From the NCBI GenBank assembly GCA_003023465.1, contig PXSM01000077.1, positions 1-42,046 of the forward strand: DNA of 42,046 bases, read 5' to 3'. Made by a program: the position numbers and the translations under genes. The notes beneath the pieces were generated by a model. It did no database searches, was not told the origin of the DNA, and was given only the letters and a program-made list of their open reading frames with translations. Shown in pieces: positions 1 through 7,310 of the stretch (the first letter of the stretch is position 1; every line of letters starts with the position of its first letter). The stretch comes from Halobacteriales archaeon SW_6_65_15 (GTDB lineage Archaea; Halobacteriota; Halobacteria; Halobacteriales; Haladaptataceae).

Positions 1-1
1 G

Positions 2-1450
2 CTGTCGCTGGCAACGTGGTGGGCGCTGAACGAGACCCGGTTCGGTCTCGTGATCCGGGCGGGCGCGCAGGACCGCGAGATGGTCCGGAACCTCGGCATC
101 GACATCGACCGGTACTACACCCTCGTCTTCGGCGTGGGCGCGGCGCTCGCGGGGGTCGCGGGCATCGTGCTCGGGGCGCAGCGCAACGTCAGCCCCACGA
201 TGGGCAACGAGGTCATCATCCCGGCGTTCGTCATCGTGGTGCTGGGCGGCCTCGGGAGCTTCCGGGGCGCGGTCGTGGGCGGACTCGGAGTCGGCGTAAT
301 CCAGACGCTGGCCCGGTCGTACGTCCCGCAGCTGGAGGGCCTCATCGTCTTCCCGCTGATGATCACGGTCCTGCTCGTCCGGCCGGAGGGGCTGTTCGGC
401 ACCTCGGCCGACGAGGGGTCGGAGGCCGAACTCCTCGCGGTCGTCCCGTTCGGCGTGGAGGTGTTCTACTCGGAGTACGTGCTGACCCTGCTGTCGGACG
501 TGCTGGTGTGGGCGCTGTTCGCGCTCAGCCTCGACTTCGTGATGGGCTACGCCGGCCTGGTGTCGCTGGGCCACGCCCTGTTCTACGGCACCGGCGCGTA
601 CGCCGCAGTCCTCGCGCTGATGCACCTCTCGCCGTCGATAGTCATGGCGCTCGCCGTCGCCGTCGCGGTGTGCGCGGTCGTGGCGTGGGTCGTGGGCTAC
701 CTCTCCATCCGGGTGTCGGGCGTCTACTTCGCCATGATAACGCTGGCGTTCGCTCAGTTGTTCTACAACGCGGTGTTCAAGTTCGACTGGACCGGCGGGG
801 GCGACGGCCTGTTCGGCGCGGACGTGGTGTACGGCCTCGGGAGCTTCGCGGTCGAGTTGGACGAGTTAGAGGAGTCGGTTCCACTGCTGAGCGACGACGC
901 CCTGTTCTACTACTTCCTGCTCGTGGTCGTGGTCGGCTCGTACCTCCTCGCCCGCCGCATCATGCAGGCCCCGTTCGGGAGCGTGCTCCAGTCCATCCGC
1001 GAGAGCGAGCGCCGGACCGAGTTCGTGGGCTACGACGTGACCGCGTACAAGCGCCGGGCGTTCGTGGTCAGCGGCGCGATGGCCGGGCTCTCGGGCGGGC
1101 TGTTCGCGGTCCGGGACGGCTACGTCGCGCCGTCGTTGCTCCACTGGCTCAACTCTGGCGAGGTGGTCGTGATGACGGTGCTGGGCGGGATGGGCACCCT
1201 CTACGGGCCGATGGTCGGCGCGGGCGTCTACATCGGGTTCGAGGACCTGCTGTCGTCCTATACGGACCAGTGGCAGCTCGTCCTCGGGACCATCTTCGTC
1301 GCGTTCGTCATCTTCCTGCCGCGCGGGCTGGTGTCGTTCCCCGACCAGTTGGTCGGAGCGCGCACGAGGAGCGGCGTGGGTGAAGAACCCGCCGACCGCG
1401 ACGAGACCGAGCCGCTGGCCGACGGGGCCGACCGGGAGGTGAACGAATGA
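2..1450 (+). CDS. Fused LivH-LivM branched-chain amino acid ABC permease (5' truncated by window)
   Basis: Membrane permease of a Liv/HAAT-type ABC importer. The frame is open from base 2, so the track's GTG at 50 is not the start and the N-terminus lies upstream. The first ~130 residues are the C-terminal half of a LivH module, ending in the typical 'RPEGLFG' tail. After a short acidic linker (TSADEGSEAE) the same frame continues into a complete LivM module: 'DFVMGYAGLVSLGHALFYG' near residue 165, several hydrophobic segments, and the EAA-like cytoplasmic loop around 'SIRESERRTEFVGYDV'. LivH and LivM are usually separate genes. Here there is no stop or start between them, so this is a genuine fusion or a fusion by deletion. 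The stop overlaps the next ATG (ATGA), so translation is coupled. Substrate unknown because the binding protein is outside the window. Confidence 0.9.
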   Translation: MSLATWWALNETRFGLVIRAGAQDREMVRNLGIDIDRYYTLVFGVGAALAGVAGIVLGAQRNVSPTMGNEVIIPAFVIVVLGGLGSFRGAVVGGLGVGVIQTLARSYVPQLEGLIVFPLMITVLLVRPEGLFGTSADEGSEAELLAVVPFGVEVFYSEYVLTLLSDVLVWALFALSLDFVMGYAGLVSLGHALFYGTGAYAAVLALMHLSPSIVMALAVAVAVCAVVAWVVGYLSIRVSGVYFAMITLAFAQLFYNAVFKFDWTGGGDGLFGADVVYGLGSFAVELDELEESVPLLSDDALFYYFLLVVVVGSYLLARRIMQAPFGSVLQSIRESERRTEFVGYDVTAYKRRAFVVSGAMAGLSGGLFAVRDGYVAPSLLHWLNSGEVVVMTVLGGMGTLYGPMVGAGVYIGFEDLLSSYTDQWQLVLGTIFVAFVIFLPRGLVSFPDQLVGARTRSGVGEEPADRDETEPLADGADREVNE

Positions 1451-2250
1451 CGACGACCCAACCCGACGACTTCCATCCCACGACCGACGCGGTGCTTCGG
1501 ACCGAGGAGCTGACCAGGGAGTTCGGCGACTTCGTGGCGCTCGACCGGGTGAACCTCGACGTTCGGGACGGCGAGTTCCGGAGCGTCATCGGCCCGAACG
1601 GGGCTGGCAAGACGACACTGTTCAACTGCATCACCGGGGCGCTCGCGCCGACTTCGGGGCGGGTCCGCTTCCGCGGCGAGGACGTGACCCGGATGGCACC
1701 CCACGAGCGAGTCCGGCAGGGGATGGGCCGGTCGTTCCAGATCAGCACCGTCTTCGGCGGCCTGACGGTCCGGGAGAACGTGCGCCTCGCGGCCCAGTCG
1801 GTCGCCGAAAGCGAGGGGAAGATTCCCTTCCACCGGAGCCTGTTCAGCCCGACAGACCGATTCGAGGAAGTCGAATCCCGGACCGACGAGGTACTCTCGG
1901 AGATCGGCCTCGCCGACAGGAGCGACGAGCACGCCCGGGCGCTCGCCCACGGCGACCGGCGACGGCTCGAACTCGGGCTGGTGCTGGCGACCGACCCCGA
2001 CCTCGTCATGCTGGACGAGCCGACCGCCGGGATGGGCAACGAGGAGACCCAGCGCACTATCGACCTCATCAACGACGTGCTGGCCGAGCGGACCCTGCTC
2101 CTCGTCGAGCACGACATCGACCTCGTGATGAACGTCTCGGACTCCGTGACGGTGCTGAACCGCGGGCAGGTACTCACGACGGGGTCGCCGGAGGCGGTCG
2201 CGGCCGACGACGAAGTTCAGCAGGCGTACCTCGGGGGCGTCCGCGAATGA
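1447..2250 (+). CDS. livG: Liv-type ABC transporter ATP-binding protein (LivG)
   Basis: First of two cytoplasmic ATPases that power the upstream LivHM permease. About 267 residues, the usual LivG length. Walker A is 'GPNGAGKT' near residue 50. The signature region is the LivG-style 'AHGDRRRLELGLVLA' rather than a canonical LSGGQ. Walker B is 'LVMLDEPTAGM' and the switch histidine is in 'LLLVEHDID'. Start ATG at 1447 overlaps the permease stop by four bases, and the stop overlaps the next gene in the same way, so permease and ATPases form one tightly coupled operon. No lesions seen. Confidence 0.93.
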   Translation: MTTTQPDDFHPTTDAVLRTEELTREFGDFVALDRVNLDVRDGEFRSVIGPNGAGKTTLFNCITGALAPTSGRVRFRGEDVTRMAPHERVRQGMGRSFQISTVFGGLTVRENVRLAAQSVAESEGKIPFHRSLFSPTDRFEEVESRTDEVLSEIGLADRSDEHARALAHGDRRRLELGLVLATDPDLVMLDEPTAGMGNEETQRTIDLINDVLAERTLLLVEHDIDLVMNVSDSVTVLNRGQVLTTGSPEAVAADDEVQQAYLGGVRE

Positions 2251-3002
2251 GCGATAGAGACCGCCTCGACGCCGGGGCCTGTCAGGACCCTTTGCTCGAC
2301 GCGTCGGGGCTCGTGGCGGGCTACGGCGCGACCGAGGTGCTCCATGGCGTGTCGCTGTGCGCCGGGGAGGGCGAGGTCGTCTCGCTGGTCGGCCGGAACG
2401 GCGCGGGCAAGACCACCACCCTGCGCTCCATCGTAGGCACCGTCACCCCGACTGCCGGGCGGGTCACCTTCGCAGGCGAGGACGTGACGGACCTCTCTGC
2501 GGAGAAGACGGTGCGGCGCAACGTCGCTTTCGTCCCGGAGGAGCGGCGCATCTTCCCCGGCCTGACGGTGCTGGAGAACCTCCGCGTCGGGCAACTGGGC
2601 GGCGGCGAGACGACCCAGCGCCGCGACCCCGAGGAGATACTGGCGGAGTTCGAGAACCTGCGCGACCATCCGGACCGCCGGGGCGGCGCGCTCTCGGGCG
2701 GCGAACAGCAGATGCTCGCCATCGCTCGGGCGCTGGTCGCGGGCGCGGACCTCCTCCTGCTCGACGAACCCACAGAGGGGCTGGCCCCGTTCATCGTTCG
2801 GCAGGTCGAAGAGCTCGTCCGCGGCCTGAACGACGACGGCATCTCGGTCCTGCTGGTCGAGCAGAACGTGGAGGTGGCGCTCGAACTCGCCGACCGCCAC
2901 TACGTCCTCGACCGCGGCGAAATCGTCTATCACGGCACGAGCGAGCAACTCCGGAACGACGAGGACGTGATGGACCGCCACCTCGGCGTGACGACGAACT
3001 GA
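2247..3002 (+). CDS. livF: Liv-type ABC transporter ATP-binding protein (LivF)
   Basis: Second ATPase of the Liv-type importer. It carries Walker A 'GRNGAGKTT', the LivF hallmark 'VPEERRIFPGLTVLENL', signature 'LSGGEQQMLAIARAL', Walker B 'LLLLDEPTEGLAP' and a switch region ('LLVEQN'; LivF has Q where LivG has H). About 251 residues, slightly longer than bacterial LivF because of an acidic N-terminal extension. ATG at 2247 overlaps the livG stop (ATGA). It is the last gene of the operon; downstream is a non-coding stretch with a repeat element. Family membership is clear. The transported amino acid or amide (Liv-type systems can also take urea or amides) cannot be told. Confidence 0.93.
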   Translation: MSDRDRLDAGACQDPLLDASGLVAGYGATEVLHGVSLCAGEGEVVSLVGRNGAGKTTTLRSIVGTVTPTAGRVTFAGEDVTDLSAEKTVRRNVAFVPEERRIFPGLTVLENLRVGQLGGGETTQRRDPEEILAEFENLRDHPDRRGGALSGGEQQMLAIARALVAGADLLLLDEPTEGLAPFIVRQVEELVRGLNDDGISVLLVEQNVEVALELADRHYVLDRGEIVYHGTSEQLRNDEDVMDRHLGVTTN

Positions 3003-3092
3003 CCCTCGACTTTTCGGGACGGGGAACTTCCTTCGGGACTCGCTCGGTGACACGTTCCACGAAGGGCACACCCGGTGAACCAGACCACCGTC

Positions 3093-3167
3093 GGGTGGAT
3101 AAAGGGGCCGCCAGAGACGACCACGGGCCGGTGGCCCGCGACCGGGCGGGAGCTTTCGAAACGTTCT
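3093..3167 (+). repeat. Repeated intergenic element, copy A (short form)
   Basis: Left end resembles 'gtggataaaggggccgcc' and right end 'cgaccgggcgggagctttc' followed by AAACGTTCT. The same two ends enclose longer, different interiors at 36544-36727 and, inverted, at 38523-38830. Copy A is nearly all ends with almost no interior. It is intergenic, downstream of livF, and non-coding. Confidence 0.7.
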
Positions 3168-3298
3168 CGGCTGTGGATTCTGCTGCAAATTCTCTATCGA
3201 CCGCTAGCGACAGAGTGGGGACTTTCGAAGCTGTCCCGTTCATGACGAGTTCTCCAACGAACCGACCGCCAACAACTGATCGTCGCGGGTGTCACCCA

Positions 3299-3305
3299 TA
3301 TTTAA
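3299..3305 (+). promoter_or_regulatory. TATA box for the 3331 gene
   Basis: 'tatttaa' lies about 28-32 bp before the ATG at 3331, the spacing expected for a leaderless haloarchaeal transcript. It supports 3331 over the track start at 3289, which would precede the promoter. Confidence 0.6.
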
Positions 3306-3330
3306 CACCCCGTGGACCTTTTCACCAGCC

Positions 3331-3549
3331 ATGGCCTCGGACACGCTCTCGAAGGTAAAGCAGTTGATCCCGCAGTTCCTGATAATGATGGTCATCTACT
3401 TCGTCGCCGTCACGGCACTCCGGCAGGTCGGCGTCGAGGGGTTCTACCCGGAAGTCGCCGTCGCGCTGGTGATCGCGTTCGGCTACCCCGCGCTCCTTCG
3501 GTACTTCGACCGCGCACCGCCCGTGTGGCAGTACGACCGACCGGAGTAA
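3331..3549 (+). CDS. Small conserved-type membrane protein (72 aa)
   Basis: Unrecognised small protein. The track starts at 3289, but ATG 3331 fits the TATA box 28-32 bp upstream and gives a cleaner N-terminus (MASDTLSKVKQ). Residues ~10-28 and ~36-52 are hydrophobic and can form two membrane spans ('FLIMMVIYFVAVTAL' and 'VAVALVIAFGYPALL'). A short polar tail rich in Pro and aromatic residues follows. Composition and third-position GC match neighbouring genes, and the upstream and downstream regions are non-coding, so it is probably real. A T-rich stretch follows the stop. Function unknown. Confidence 0.65.
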   Translation: MASDTLSKVKQLIPQFLIMMVIYFVAVTALRQVGVEGFYPEVAVALVIAFGYPALLRYFDRAPPVWQYDRPE

Positions 3550-3571
3550 TGTCATTCGTCGTTTAGAACAT

Positions 3572-3605
3572 ATTTCTATTTTTTTAGCAATTTATTCCTA
3601 TTTTA
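3572..3605 (+). terminator. T-rich transcription terminator
   Basis: Shortly after the stop at 3549 the plus strand becomes strikingly T-rich, with a run of seven T in 'atttctatttttttagc' and further short T tracts to about 3604. Archaeal intrinsic termination depends on such U tracts without a required hairpin. It stands out in a GC-rich background. Confidence 0.5.
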
Positions 3606-3778
3606 CGTCGGGAAGGCTCATTTTCGACTCGCCCAGTCCGTGTTCGGAGTGACATCGGGGCTCGACCGGCGGTAGGGTTACTCTCACTGAGCAGACCGAG
3701 CCGATATCGAGAAGTACGGGCCCCCTACAGCTCCACAGACGGCCCATAACAAACCTCGTTCCGGAACGAGTGGCGCGC

Positions 3779-5200
3779 ATGCGAGGATTCACAGCGACCG
3801 TCGCGGTGCTGGTCGTCGCCGCGAGTCTCGTGGCCGCCATCCCGGCCGAGGCCGTCGGCGACCGAGTACCCGAATCCACGGGAGAACCGACGGGAGAGAT
3901 CGGTGCCCAAGAACCGCCGGACCTGCCCGAACAGTGGCGACAGACGTACGGCGCGGACGGCGACGACATGTTCTCGGACCTCGTGCGAACCGAGGACGGC
4001 GGTTACCTCGTCGTAGGCTGGACCCAGCGCGAAACCACCGAGGGCTGGGTGGTGAAGATCGACGGCGAGGGCGAGCGCGAGTGGGAGCGGACCCTCGGCG
4101 GTTCGGGCACGGACCGCTTCTGGGGCGTCGCCGAGACCGAGGACGGCTACCTGCTCGCGGGCCGGACCGACGGCGACGGCGGCACGACCACGGCGTGGCT
4201 CGTCGAGTTGAACGCCGACGGCGAGGTCCGCGAGGAGCGAACCGCCGGACCCGGGGCGTTCAACGCCATCGCCCGCGACGGGTCGGGAGCGGACTCGGGC
4301 TACCTGCTCGCCGGATGGACCAGTAGTGGAGAGGGGAAGGCGCTGAAGCTCGACGAGAACCTCTCTCGGGAGTGGCAGCAGACGTACGCGACCCCCGATG
4401 GCTACGGGAGCGGCTACCTCCGAGCCGTCGTGCCCGTCGAGAGCGAGAACGGAACCGGCGGCTACTACCTCGCCGGGAAGATCGAGGGCGACAGTAACGA
4501 CGCGTGGGCGCTGAAGGTCGGTTCCGAAGGCGACCGCGAGTGGCAGGCGACCGCTGGCAGCCCGAACAGAGACGACGCGTGGGCCGCGGCACCCGCCTCG
4601 TCGGACGCCGACGACGGATTCGTCCTCGCGGGCGAGACCGGGATCGATACCGACGACCGAAGCGGTTGGCTGGTCAAGTTCGACGCGGACGGGAGCGTCG
4701 CGTGGGAGCGCACGCCCGGCAACGGAGCCCTGTGGTTCGACTCCGCGATGAAGACCGACGACGGCTACCTCTTCACCGGAAGCGGAGACGGCGGCCCGAC
4801 CGGGGGCACCGACGGGTACGTCCTTCGGACCGGCGACGACGGGACTGCCGAGTGGGATGTCTACTACAGCACCCAAGGGTGGGACAAGCCGTGGCCCGCC
4901 ATCCGCGCCCACGACGGCGGCTACCTGCTGGCCGGACAGACCGGCGGCGACGACGGCGGTGCCAAAGACGGGTGGCTCGTCCGGATCGGAAACGGGTCGG
5001 TAGCTGGCGGACCGGACTCCGAAACCGACGAGTCTGGCGACGAAGGAAGCCGAGGCGAGACCGCCGACACCACGGACAGCGCGATCCGCGACGGGACCGA
5101 GACGACTGCGAACGACCCCGACGTGGAGGGCGTCCCGGGAATGGGGGTCGGCGCTACCCTCCTCGCTCTCGTAGTGCTCCTTCTCTTGGCCCGGCGATAA
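3779..5200 (+). CDS. Secreted repeat protein with PGF-CTERM-like anchor
   Basis: Predicted extracellular protein. The track uses GTG 3770; ATG 3779 (MRGFTATVAVLVVAASLVAA) gives a standard Sec signal peptide with cleavage around the AEA site. The body contains about seven to eight degenerate repeats of ~50 residues built on 'DGGYLLAGxT...GWLVKxDxxGxxEWxxT', a pattern typical of beta-propeller-like secreted proteins. An acidic Ser/Thr/Asp-rich linker (~residues 405-450) precedes the C-terminal 'VPGMGVGATLLALVV' segment and terminal ARR. This is a PGF-CTERM-like tripartite sorting signal with PGM in place of PGF, so it is probably processed by an archaeosortase and lipid-anchored to the S-layer side. 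Ligand and role unknown. Confidence 0.85.
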   Translation: MRGFTATVAVLVVAASLVAAIPAEAVGDRVPESTGEPTGEIGAQEPPDLPEQWRQTYGADGDDMFSDLVRTEDGGYLVVGWTQRETTEGWVVKIDGEGEREWERTLGGSGTDRFWGVAETEDGYLLAGRTDGDGGTTTAWLVELNADGEVREERTAGPGAFNAIARDGSGADSGYLLAGWTSSGEGKALKLDENLSREWQQTYATPDGYGSGYLRAVVPVESENGTGGYYLAGKIEGDSNDAWALKVGSEGDREWQATAGSPNRDDAWAAAPASSDADDGFVLAGETGIDTDDRSGWLVKFDADGSVAWERTPGNGALWFDSAMKTDDGYLFTGSGDGGPTGGTDGYVLRTGDDGTAEWDVYYSTQGWDKPWPAIRAHDGGYLLAGQTGGDDGGAKDGWLVRIGNGSVAGGPDSETDESGDEGSRGETADTTDSAIRDGTETTANDPDVEGVPGMGVGATLLALVVLLLLARR

Positions 5201-5303
5201 GTCCGGCCTATAACCCCGATAAGCCAAGACAACGCGCCGTTACGCTCCCCTTGCGCTCCGGATAACAAAGGTGGAAGGCAGGTTATTCCGCGACTGAGAC
5301 ACA

Positions 5304-6566
5304 ATGGCGCGGGGAGAGGGCGACGCGAACCGCCGGCTCCAAGTCTTGATCTTCTCGTGGCTGCTCGTCGCCAGCGCCGTAGGTGCGAGCGGTTTCGTCG
5401 CTAGAGCCGACGCGAAGCCGACGACCATGGAGTCGCCGCAATCCTTCGAACCCCGGTTCGACTTCACCTGTGAACAGGTGGCGGTGACCGCGCGCAGCTA
5501 CGATTCGGTGACGCTGATCTTCGCGGACGACCGCCAGACCTTCTACTGGTCGTTCCGCGGTCGAAACGTCTTCTTCGGAACCGGCGAGAACGTCGGCGCT
5601 GTCGTGGAACGGGTGGTGGTCCGACGCGACGGCGAGCGAGTCACCCGGCGCAACCCCCGCTTCGAGGCGTGCGTGGGGTCAAACGTGACCGTCGAAGGCA
5701 CCGCAATCGGCAAAACTACCACAGTCGCCGAGACCGCCGTAGCCACCGAAACTACCACAAGCACTGTAACCACCACGGTCGCCGCGACCCACACGACTAC
5801 TGCAAGTACCGCAACTGTCGCAAATACCACAACTACTCCGAGTACTACGACTCCCCGAACCACCGCAACGACCCGAGCTACCGAAACGAATCGACCGACC
5901 GCGACGGTCGATTTTCCGACAATCCCCGAGATCACGGCGGTCGCGACCGCGACGCCCGAAACGACCGTTGTCGAGACGACCACGATGCCGACGCCTACGA
6001 CGGCTCCCGTTCCGACGCCGACCGTCACGCCCCAGCCCATCGCTGGCTTTCCCAGGTGCTCGGACGAGGAGTTCCGACTCACGAACGTCCTGAACCTGAT
6101 CTACGAGGACGGGGGGTTCACGAGCGAGAACGCCACCGAACTCGAGGCAAACCGCTTCCGGTTCACCGTCGAGAACGAGACTTACGAGGTCGAACTGGTC
6201 GAAGTCGAGCGCAACGAACGGGGCCAGCCCGTCTCGGTGACCTTCGTCGCGACGCTACCGGTGGACGGAGTCGTCGTCCGCGGTGGGCCGGGCGCGAACG
6301 TCTACGAGTTCCCCGAGGGCGTCTCCCGGCGGGCCGACCTCCGAGCGCCGACCGACGGGAACACCGGCCAGCCGTTCGCCATCGACGAGATCGCGTTCTG
6401 CGACGAGCTCGGGGATTCCACCCGGACCGAGAGCGGAACGGAGAACGAGGGTGGGCTCGGTACTCTCGGGGTGGGCTTCGAGCTACTGGTCGGTAGGGAC
6501 GCGACCGCGGCGGTCGGGCTGGCGGCCGCTGGCCTCCTCACCGTTCGACGGAGGCTGGCCGCGTAG
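5304..6566 (+). CDS. Secreted Thr-rich mucin-like surface protein
   Basis: Starts MARGEGDANRRLQVLIFSWLLVASAVGAS, a signal peptide or N-terminal anchor with a hydrophobic stretch at residues ~12-32. A ~110-residue N-terminal domain follows. Next comes a low-complexity Thr/Ala/Val/Pro tract (~residues 135-245, with runs of TTT) that would be a stalk carrying O-glycans, then a second folded domain of ~130 residues with several N-glycosylation sequons such as NAT and NET. A short hydrophobic C-terminal segment (~390-410) is followed by RRRLAA. Each folded domain has a few cysteines, possibly disulfide-bonded. It sits directly after another surface protein, 103 bp away, suggesting a cell-envelope gene pair. 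No family recognised. Confidence 0.8.
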   Translation: MARGEGDANRRLQVLIFSWLLVASAVGASGFVARADAKPTTMESPQSFEPRFDFTCEQVAVTARSYDSVTLIFADDRQTFYWSFRGRNVFFGTGENVGAVVERVVVRRDGERVTRRNPRFEACVGSNVTVEGTAIGKTTTVAETAVATETTTSTVTTTVAATHTTTASTATVANTTTTPSTTTPRTTATTRATETNRPTATVDFPTIPEITAVATATPETTVVETTTMPTPTTAPVPTPTVTPQPIAGFPRCSDEEFRLTNVLNLIYEDGGFTSENATELEANRFRFTVENETYEVELVEVERNERGQPVSVTFVATLPVDGVVVRGGPGANVYEFPEGVSRRADLRAPTDGNTGQPFAIDEIAFCDELGDSTRTESGTENEGGLGTLGVGFELLVGRDATAAVGLAAAGLLTVRRRLAA

Positions 6567-6612
6567 CTACCGCGCCGGTCGCGGAGCCTGCCGGTCGCAG
6601 AGCCCCGACCAC

Positions 6613-7038
6613 TCAGAGTTTCTCGTCGGCGTCTCGGACGAGCCGCCGGACGTGACCGAGCGAGTAGGAGACGTCGTACTCGCGCTCGATGAGCTTCCGG
6701 ACGAGTTCGGGCGTCCACGACGACGCGTCGAAGCCGTACGCCTCGGGTGAGTCGGCGATGGCGTCGAACACCGCCTCGCGCTCGCGCTCGTCGAGCTCCG
6801 ACGGCCGTCCGGGTCGGTCGTCGTCCTCGACTGCCTCCGAGAGGGGCTTGTCGGCGATGCGGTCGAGCCAGTAGTACAGCGTCGACTCGGGCACGCCGTA
6901 CCGGTCCGAGAGCGTCGAGACCGGCACGCCGTCCTTGTAGGCGATGGCGACCATCAGCCGCTTCGTCGCCTTCGGGCTCTCGGCCGCGTCGAGGTGCTCC
7001 TGCAACGCGGAGAGCGAGACACCGTCGAGCTTGTCCAT
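6613..7038 (-). CDS. IS630-type helix-turn-helix protein (transposase N-terminal domain, stand-alone)
   Basis: A 141-residue protein matching the DNA-binding half of IS630-family transposases. The first HTH lies around residues 25-60 ('YKDGVPVSTLSDRYGVPEST'). A winged-helix-like second part ('RPSELDEREREAVFDAI...WTPELVRKLIEREYDVSYS') ends in 'LGHVRRLVRDADEKL'. The DDE catalytic domain that should follow is absent: the gene stops cleanly and the downstream sequence is unrelated. It has its own promoter, with a TATA at 7063-7071 and a perfect 14-bp palindrome between TATA and ATG. That is more like a regulator than a dead fragment. It could be a domesticated transposase domain or an IS remnant. 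Confidence 0.8.
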   Translation of the reverse strand: MDKLDGVSLSALQEHLDAAESPKATKRLMVAIAYKDGVPVSTLSDRYGVPESTLYYWLDRIADKPLSEAVEDDDRPGRPSELDEREREAVFDAIADSPEAYGFDASSWTPELVRKLIEREYDVSYSLGHVRRLVRDADEKL

Positions 7039-7041
7039 CGG

Positions 7042-7055
7042 TGTGAAATTTCACA
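7042..7055. promoter_or_regulatory. Perfect 14-bp palindrome, probable operator
   Basis: 'tgtgaaatttcaca' is a perfect inverted repeat that starts four bases upstream of the ATG at 7038. It lies between the TATA-like element (7063-7071) and the start codon, where a bound dimer would block transcription of a leaderless gene. The gene it precedes encodes a helix-turn-helix protein, so autoregulation is a reasonable inference. Confidence 0.55.
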
Positions 7056-7062
7056 TTTCTGG

Positions 7063-7071
7063 TTTTTAATT
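7063..7071 (-). promoter_or_regulatory. TATA box of the HTH gene
   Basis: The minus strand reads 'aattaaaaa' 25-33 bp before the ATG at 7038, typical haloarchaeal spacing for a leaderless transcript. Confidence 0.55.
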
Positions 7072-7310
7072 CTACCTGTTTTATCCGGATGGACGCGCCG
7101 AAGTAACTTTCCACGAGATCGACGCCGAGACCGGAACGGGCCCGAAAGCCGGGTTTCCGAAAAGATATATGATTAGAGATTCTTTAACCACAAATACATT
7201 GTCTATAACACTTTTTCTATTTCTCAAGGTCACTAGGCTCGGCGATACTAGCCGCTGCCGTAATCCCTCGTCGTTGCCAGAGGTTGAGACGATACGTGCG
7301 TGGTGCGAAT

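Larger units (their letters stand above)
3003..3330. other. Intergenic region with repeat element copy A and a promoter
   Basis: No gene is supported here. The region holds the shortest copy of the repeated intergenic element (3093-3167) and, at its right end, a TATA box for the small membrane-protein gene. ORFs drawn through it on both strands are basic, compositionally non-haloarchaeal shadows. Confidence 0.7.

Noticed and set aside
3725-5227. 500-aa minus-strand ORF opposite the secreted repeat protein
   Set aside because: Antisense shadow of a high-GC gene: no recognisable domains, repeats mirror the real coding strand, and the plus-strand product has a signal peptide, repeats and an anchor.
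7084-7180. 'AEVTFHEIDAETGTGPKAGF' readable in one plus frame upstream of the HTH gene
   Set aside because: No start, no family recognised, continues into AT-rich non-coding sequence; too short to call.
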